DNA of 64,000 bases from Saprospiraceae bacterium (GTDB taxonomy: Bacteria > Bacteroidota > Bacteroidia > Chitinophagales > Saprospiraceae), in NCBI GenBank assembly GCA_016787575.1, contig JAEUUO010000013.1, forward strand, positions 186,001-250,000, in the 5' to 3' direction. The notes beneath the pieces are model-generated. The model saw nothing but the letters and a program-made list of their open reading frames with translations, did no database searches and had not been told where the DNA came from. The position numbers and the translations under genes are program-made. Positions 60,564 to 64,000 of the stretch are shown here, one piece after another (position 1 is the first letter of the stretch; each line of letters starts with the position of its first letter).

Positions 60564-60827
60564 CTATGTTTGTTTTTTATGAATTTCTTCATATTGAATG
60601 TCTTTATTAAATTTAGCTGAATGGAACTCTTGTTCTCTTGGATTTGGACGATCAAAACAATTGCCGGAAGCACAGCCAAATCCAAAAAGTCCCATTGCAG
60701 TAAAGTAAATTCCCAATGCAAATCCAATCCATTGCTTGTCTATGAAAGATTGAGCAATTATAAATCCACCAAATATCAAATAGATGATTCTTATGAAAGT
60801 CCAACCGTTCCTGATTCTATCTAACAT
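60564..60827 (-). CDS. small two-helix membrane protein with GCASGNC motif
   Basis: 87 residues. Two membrane helices (FIRIIYLIFGGFIIAQSF and GFALGIYFTAMGLFGFG) are followed directly by GCASGNCFDRP and a charged cytoplasmic tail (FHSAKFNKDIQYEEIHKKQ). The two Cys residues in G-C-A-S-G-N-C sit at the membrane face. The similar GCASGSC motif in the 66-residue protein of the same operon suggests a shared use of these thiols, perhaps for sulfane sulfur. I do not recognise a named family. It lies between the OsmC and thioredoxin genes with gaps of 18 and 20 bases. Confidence 0.7.
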   Translation of the reverse strand: MLDRIRNGWTFIRIIYLIFGGFIIAQSFIDKQWIGFALGIYFTAMGLFGFGCASGNCFDRPNPREQEFHSAKFNKDIQYEEIHKKQT

Positions 60828-60845
60828 GTCTGCTTTATATTATAT

Positions 60846-61295
60846 TTATGAAACTAGCTCAATAGTCGGAATCATGCTAATTTTCGATTTAATAGAATTT
60901 GAAATCAGGCAAGCTGCTTCCGACTTAAGTAAAATACGTTCTGCTTTTGCACGATCTTGTTCATTCTGAATGCTCACTTTCGGTTCAAGCAGGATTTCGC
61001 TCATGATGTATTTGCCATCAATCTGTTCGAGCTTCCCCTTGGATTTACAGCTGAAGCTTTTAAAATCCAATTTAGAATTATCAGCAATTGCCAAAAACGT
61101 GGTCATCAGGCAACTGCTGACAGCAGCTGTAAACAAGTGTTCAGGTGACCAGATACCGGGTATGCCTTTAGGAAATTCTGGAGGAGTTGCAACTTCTATG
61201 CAACTGGCAGCATCCTTAGTAAGTTCAGGAGAACACATTACTCCCTTTCTATCTGAACTCCAGTTGATATCAACGTTATAAATATGTGCTTCCAT
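60846..61295 (-). CDS. OsmC family protein
   Basis: 149 residues from the ATG at 61295, one base after the rhodanese stop. A longer reading to 61406 overlaps the rhodanese gene and adds unrelated residues. The OsmC/Ohr fold shows WSPEHLFTAAVSSCLMTTFL (about 60-79), with the first redox Cys in SSCLM, and the second Cys in SEAACLISNSI near residue 130. KVSIQNEQDRAKAERIL is the usual helix before it. OsmC/Ohr proteins are thiol-dependent peroxidases; in this operon an action on organic persulfides or sulfur-stress products is plausible but inferred. Confidence 0.88.
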   Translation of the reverse strand: MEAHIYNVDINWSSDRKGVMCSPELTKDAASCIEVATPPEFPKGIPGIWSPEHLFTAAVSSCLMTTFLAIADNSKLDFKSFSCKSKGKLEQIDGKYIMSEILLEPKVSIQNEQDRAKAERILLKSEAACLISNSIKSKISMIPTIELVS

Positions 61296-61296
61296 T

Positions 61297-61611
61297 TTAG
61301 TTGATTTTATTTTGTAAGCTATTCCATCCACCTCCATCGTAAACATCTTTAAAGCCTTTATCGACCAGAATGTTTTTTGCCGATGCACTGCGCATGCCAG
61401 AAGCACAACACAGAATAATCGCTTTGTCTTTTTTAATTTTATTCGTTTGGTTGGGCAATACTTGCAAAGGGATGTTTACAGCCCCTTTGATGTGCCCTTG
61501 TTGAAATTCACCGGGAGTTCTAACGTCTATAATTTGCGCTCCTTGTTTCACCAATTGGTCAAATGCCGTTGGAGGATTGCTGCTAAATAGTTTTTTAAAT
61601 GCGTTTAACAT
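61297..61611 (-). CDS. single-domain rhodanese-like sulfurtransferase
   Basis: 104 residues. The rhodanese fold shows IIDVRTPGEFQQGHIKGAVN (about 27-46) and the active-site loop LCCASGMRS, with Cys69 in C-A-S-G-M-R as the persulfide-carrying residue. There is no signal peptide, so it is cytoplasmic. It accepts sulfane sulfur and passes it to thiols. The stop is one base before the OsmC start, so translation is tightly linked. Confidence 0.92.
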   Translation of the reverse strand: MLNAFKKLFSSNPPTAFDQLVKQGAQIIDVRTPGEFQQGHIKGAVNIPLQVLPNQTNKIKKDKAIILCCASGMRSASAKNILVDKGFKDVYDGGGWNSLQNKIN

Positions 61612-61615
61612 GTAT

Positions 61616-61903
61616 TTAATTTTGATTTAAAGTTTGAGCATAATTGACATCCATCCAGGATCCTCCATTGATGCAGTTAAAATCAAATTGGCTTAAGAAA
61701 TTGCAGGCCTGGCTGCTACGCATTCCAGATGCGCAGCAAATCACAAAGGGTTGATTTAGTTTTTTTAATTCTGCCATGCGTTGTTGCAATTCCTGCAGTG
61801 GAATGTTGATAGATCCCGTAACATGCCCACCGCTAAATTCAGCGGGTGTGCGGACATCCAGAATACTTGGTTTTTGTTCAGATAAAATTTTTGAGATATT
61901 CAT
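61616..61903 (-). CDS. second single-domain rhodanese-like sulfurtransferase
   Basis: 95 residues. Conserved parts are SILDVRTPAEFSGGHVTGSI (about 13-32) and the active-site loop ICCASGMRSSQ with Cys57. It shares the CCASGMRS loop with the rhodanese encoded immediately downstream, so the two are probably paralogues diverged in their N- and C-terminal parts. Its start overlaps the end of the 66-residue gene by 4 bases (ATGA). Confidence 0.92.
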   Translation of the reverse strand: MNISKILSEQKPSILDVRTPAEFSGGHVTGSINIPLQELQQRMAELKKLNQPFVICCASGMRSSQACNFLSQFDFNCINGGSWMDVNYAQTLNQN

Positions 61904-62100
61904 TTAATTGTTTTTTTGGATTGAAACATACTAATTAAAAGCCAACCCACAACAGCACCATAAAGCGAACTGTTTAAAGGTCTTGAAGTGATGATGCAAC
62001 TTCCACTTGCACATCCAATAAAATGGTAATACAGATAGCCAGCCAAAGCACCCAACGCAATGCCTGTTAAACTCAATTTGTGTTTTAGTATAAAACTCAT
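61900..62100 (-). CDS. DUF6132-type small membrane protein
   Basis: 66 residues with two membrane segments (LSLTGIALGALAGYLYYHFIG and SLYGAVVGWLLISMF). Between them is GCASGSCIITSRPLNSSLYG, a conserved pattern of small Bacteroidota proteins (DUF6132). The two Cys residues of G-C-A-S-G-S-C lie at the membrane surface. Function unknown; the gene habitually sits in rhodanese/thioredoxin operons. Four-base ATGA overlaps on both sides tie it to its neighbours. Confidence 0.8.
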   Translation of the reverse strand: MSFILKHKLSLTGIALGALAGYLYYHFIGCASGSCIITSRPLNSSLYGAVVGWLLISMFQSKKTIK

Positions 62101-63452
62101 GATTGAAAATTTTTAACCGAAGTACTTAAATCATAAACCTCCGTGTCTGTTGAAATGAGAGACTTAATGATGCTGCTGCCTACAGCACTTCTAAAGCCAC
62201 CTGCACAATGCACCAAAATTGGTTTGTGTAGTGGAATTTCATTGGTCCGTTCCCGCAATTCGTAAAGGGGAATGTGAATGGCATGTTCAAATATTCGATT
62301 TGATTTTACTTCAGCCGGATTACGGATGTCAATAATTGTATAGTCGTCTTCATTTTTATTCAAGACACTGCTGTCAAAAAATTTAAAATTGGTATTTCCG
62401 GATTCCAATGTAAATGCCAATGCAATTTGAGATTCATAACCAATTTTAGCGATTCGGGCAATCAGCAGCTTTAATTCAGATTCATTGGATGCTATTAAAT
62501 AAAAAGCTTCACCAGGAAAGACAATACTTCCAAGCCAGGTTTCAAATTTTGAATCGTTCATCAGATTGTACGAATTTTTCAAATGCGCAGTTTTAAATTG
62601 ATCCTGTGGGCGACTGTCTATGATTATTGTATTGGGTTCAAAGCGATGAATAAATTCATCTGCCGTAATCTGCAACTTTATTTGAACCGAAGCAATCGAT
62701 TCTGCAAAAGGAGGAGCTCCTTGTTTGTTGAGCGCTACATCGTGTGTAAAATATTTGGGAATAAAAGCCTGATCTGATAACAACTCCGTTACAAATTCAG
62801 ATTCACTTTGCGATTGCAAACACCAGTTGGTTTGTTTTTCCTGTCCAAGCGTACTGACTCCCAATTTGCTTAATTCTTTTCCACACAAACTGCCTGCCCC
62901 GTGAGCAGGGTAGATTAATATGGTATCTGGTAACTGCATCAATTTATCGCGCAAAGAATGATACATTTGTTTGGCAAGTGTTTCACGACTAGCAGTGATC
63001 GCACCCGCTTGTTCGCGAAGGTCAGGACGGCCGCAATCGCCAATAAACAAAGTATCTCCGGAAAAGAGCGCATGTTCTAAGCCCTGTTCGTCGTAAGCAA
63101 CAATGCAAATGCTATCTGGTGAATGGCCGGGAGTATTGAGAGCTTTTAGGGTAATATTACCCAATACGATGGCATCGCCTTCATCAAAACCCTCATGATT
63201 GTATTCTGCACCCAATAATTTACTTACGTAAATGGGAGCCCCGGTTTGTTGGTGAATTTCCATATGACTGCTTACAAAGTCAGCATGTGGATGGGTTTCA
63301 ATGACGGCTATAATTTTAGCCTGGTGTTGTTCGGCAAAATCATAATAGGTCTGTGGATTTCGAGAGGGGTCGACCAACGCAATTTCAGTTCCACTTAAAA
63401 TTGCATATGAATAATGCGCTAAATTTTTATCTTCAAATTGTTTAATAATCAT
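62097..63452 (-). CDS. persulfide dioxygenase-like MBL-fold protein fused to rhodanese domains
   Basis: 451 residues. The metallo-beta-lactamase domain (about 1-230) has the iron-site motif ETHPHADFVSSH (His54, His56, Asp58, His63), TPGHSPDS, FSGDTLFIGDCGRPDL and a final YPAHGAG, as in ETHE1-type persulfide dioxygenases. Two rhodanese domains follow. The first (about 260-350) lacks the active-site Cys and is probably structural. The second (about 365-451) has VHCAGGFRSA, which keeps the Cys. It oxidises low-molecular-weight persulfide to sulfite in the cytoplasm, and the rhodanese part can handle the products. It is the first gene of a seven-gene operon, downstream of a candidate operator at 63500. 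Confidence 0.9.
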   Translation of the reverse strand: MIIKQFEDKNLAHYSYAILSGTEIALVDPSRNPQTYYDFAEQHQAKIIAVIETHPHADFVSSHMEIHQQTGAPIYVSKLLGAEYNHEGFDEGDAIVLGNITLKALNTPGHSPDSICIVAYDEQGLEHALFSGDTLFIGDCGRPDLREQAGAITASRETLAKQMYHSLRDKLMQLPDTILIYPAHGAGSLCGKELSKLGVSTLGQEKQTNWCLQSQSESEFVTELLSDQAFIPKYFTHDVALNKQGAPPFAESIASVQIKLQITADEFIHRFEPNTIIIDSRPQDQFKTAHLKNSYNLMNDSKFETWLGSIVFPGEAFYLIASNESELKLLIARIAKIGYESQIALAFTLESGNTNFKFFDSSVLNKNEDDYTIIDIRNPAEVKSNRIFEHAIHIPLYELRERTNEIPLHKPILVHCAGGFRSAVGSSIIKSLISTDTEVYDLSTSVKNFQS

Positions 63453-63469
63453 ATTGTTGGATTCTGATG

Positions 63470-63513
63470 CAAATTTGGTACTATTCTAAAGCAATTACGG
63501 TAACATTTGTTAC
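63470..63513 (-). promoter_or_regulatory. candidate Crp/Fnr-type operator plus -7-like box for the sulfur operon
   Basis: A perfect inverted repeat GTAACATTTGTTAC (63500-63513) lies 48 bases before the ATG at 63452. A -7-like box CAAATTTG (63470-63477; 7 of 8 to NNNNTTTG-type consensus with CA for TA) is centred 33 bp closer to the gene. The layout matches a class II activator site at about -41. No -33 TTTG is present, as expected for an activator-dependent promoter. Confidence 0.6.
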
Positions 63514-63591
63514 TAGACTGAATTTATTTTATTAAAAAACTGTTAAAGCCAATTTGATTTGCCTGTTTTTTGGGATTGCCTGTAACATTTA

Positions 63592-63801
63592 TTAAGCCTC
63601 TGAACCTTTTCTGGTAGAAATGCCAAAAGGCAAATACAACGGACAAAAACTCAGTGAACTGGTTATTAAAAAGACAGCAGCCAATAGCAATAAAACGGTA
63701 GCCACCATACCAGTAATTATATTGCCCATATATAAACCAACTATTAAGGCTGCCAAAACCAGTCGGATGGTAACATCCAGAAAACCCATATTCTTTTTCA
63801 T
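63592..63801 (-). CDS. YgaP-like DUF2892 inner-membrane protein
   Basis: 69 residues from the ATG at 63801. Two membrane helices (VTIRLVLAALIVGLYM and MVATVLLLLAAVFLITSS) and the C-terminal motif SFCPLYLPFGISTRK, whose Cys-Pro-Leu-Tyr is typical, match the DUF2892 family. In E. coli YgaP, this membrane part is fused to a rhodanese domain; here the rhodaneses are separate genes downstream. Its own operator-like site at 63860-63873 resembles that of the sulfur operon. It is 139 bases upstream of the dioxygenase gene, with no other gene between them. Confidence 0.88.
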   Translation of the reverse strand: MKKNMGFLDVTIRLVLAALIVGLYMGNIITGMVATVLLLLAAVFLITSSLSFCPLYLPFGISTRKGSEA

Positions 63802-63829
63802 AGTATAATATTTTGTGTTTAATTTGATA

Positions 63830-63874
63830 CAAAGTTCTGATAGATTTTTAATGCAGATTGTTACATTTGTTACA
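63830..63874 (-). promoter_or_regulatory. candidate operator plus -7-like box for the YgaP-like gene
   Basis: TGTTACATTTGTTACA (63859-63874) is a near palindrome and shares 13 of 14 core bases with the site at 63500-63513. A -7-like box GAACTTTG (minus strand, 63830-63837) is centred exactly 33 bp away, the same spacing as at the sulfur operon promoter. Confidence 0.55.
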
Positions 63875-63883
63875 GAAGGTTTA

Positions 63884-63931
63884 TTAAATTCTGCAAATCT
63901 GCAATGCTATAATCTGGTTATTCTGGAAAAT
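63884..63931 (+). repeat. third, short 8-bp-period array
   Basis: Octamers TTAAATTC, TGCAAATC, TGCAATGC, TATAATCT, GGTTATTC, TGGAAAAT follow the same phase and consensus as the arrays at 50667 and 53826. It lies near the right edge; the rest, 63932-64000, shows no feature. Confidence 0.55.
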
Positions 63932-64000
63932 ACTTTGACTATTAAATAGATTCAAGCCTTGATTTAAAGGTATTCACTGTTTTTTACCATCTAGCAATTA

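Noticed and set aside
60425..60969. Small plus-strand ORFs across the sulfur operon
   Set aside because: They are antisense to a tight, well-supported minus-strand operon and show no domain.

Overview
The window looks like chromosome from a Bacteroidota bacterium, most likely of the Saprospiria/Chitinophagia side of the phylum. The DNA is AT-rich. There are no obvious Shine-Dalgarno sequences, and TAnnTTTG (-7 type) promoter boxes recur. Five large secreted proteins carry type IX secretion (T9SS) or gliding-motility-associated C-terminal sorting domains, and two TonB-dependent receptors, S46 and M1 exopeptidases and a Lys/Ala-rich histone-like protein are present. There is no phage, transposase, CRISPR array or rRNA. 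Most of the window is ordinary core genome with surface-protein genes set into it.

Layout. 1-3827 (+): the 3' end of alaS, a small membrane protein, and a Gfo/Idh/MocA oxidoreductase - lipoprotein - sugar-phosphate transferase operon (surface glycan). 3840-7626 (-): thiolase, a UbiA-like membrane protein, M42 aminopeptidase and pyrE, with a Nudix gene diverging from pyrE. 8367-13554 (-): TonB receptor with a Cys-rich partner, acyl-CoA dehydrogenase, rarA. 13672-16625 (+): PKD/T9SS protein and AlkD-like protein. 16628-21741 (-): lipoprotein, S46 peptidase, M1 peptidase, WbqC-like. 21752-24033 (+): glycosyltransferase and aroC. 24096-26741 (-): histone-like protein and an HHH/barrel protein. 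Then tRNA-Arg(CCG), a DUF983 protein, a LemA/DUF2207 pair, and a second TonB locus with a lipoprotein and a His/Cys-rich protein (29895-33245). 33464-45316: T9SS dockerin-like protein, propeller-SprB-OmpA fusion, two APC permeases around a GNAT gene, ExbB/ExbD, tRNA-Ala(GGC), LysM protein, lysS. 45633-57278: three neighbouring T9SS surface proteins that share a Cys-Asp-Ser module. 57397-60228: DUF486 protein and priA. 60247-63801: a compact sulfane-sulfur operon (persulfide dioxygenase/rhodanese fusion, two rhodaneses, OsmC, thioredoxin and small membrane proteins) with a monocistronic YgaP-like gene upstream.

The most interesting non-coding signals are these. (i) Degenerate tandem arrays with an exact 8-bp period (consensus roughly TGCAATNC) begin a few bases after the stop codons of two giant T9SS proteins, and a third copy lies at the right edge. 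(ii) Two nearly identical 14-bp (pseudo)palindromes sit exactly 33 bp (centre to centre) from the -7-like boxes of the sulfur operon and of the YgaP-like gene, which is the layout expected for a Crp/Fnr-type class II activator. (iii) Divergent gene pairs have start codons 2 or 10 bp apart, with promoter boxes inside each other's coding sequence. All functions are inferred by eye from protein motifs; no database search was run.
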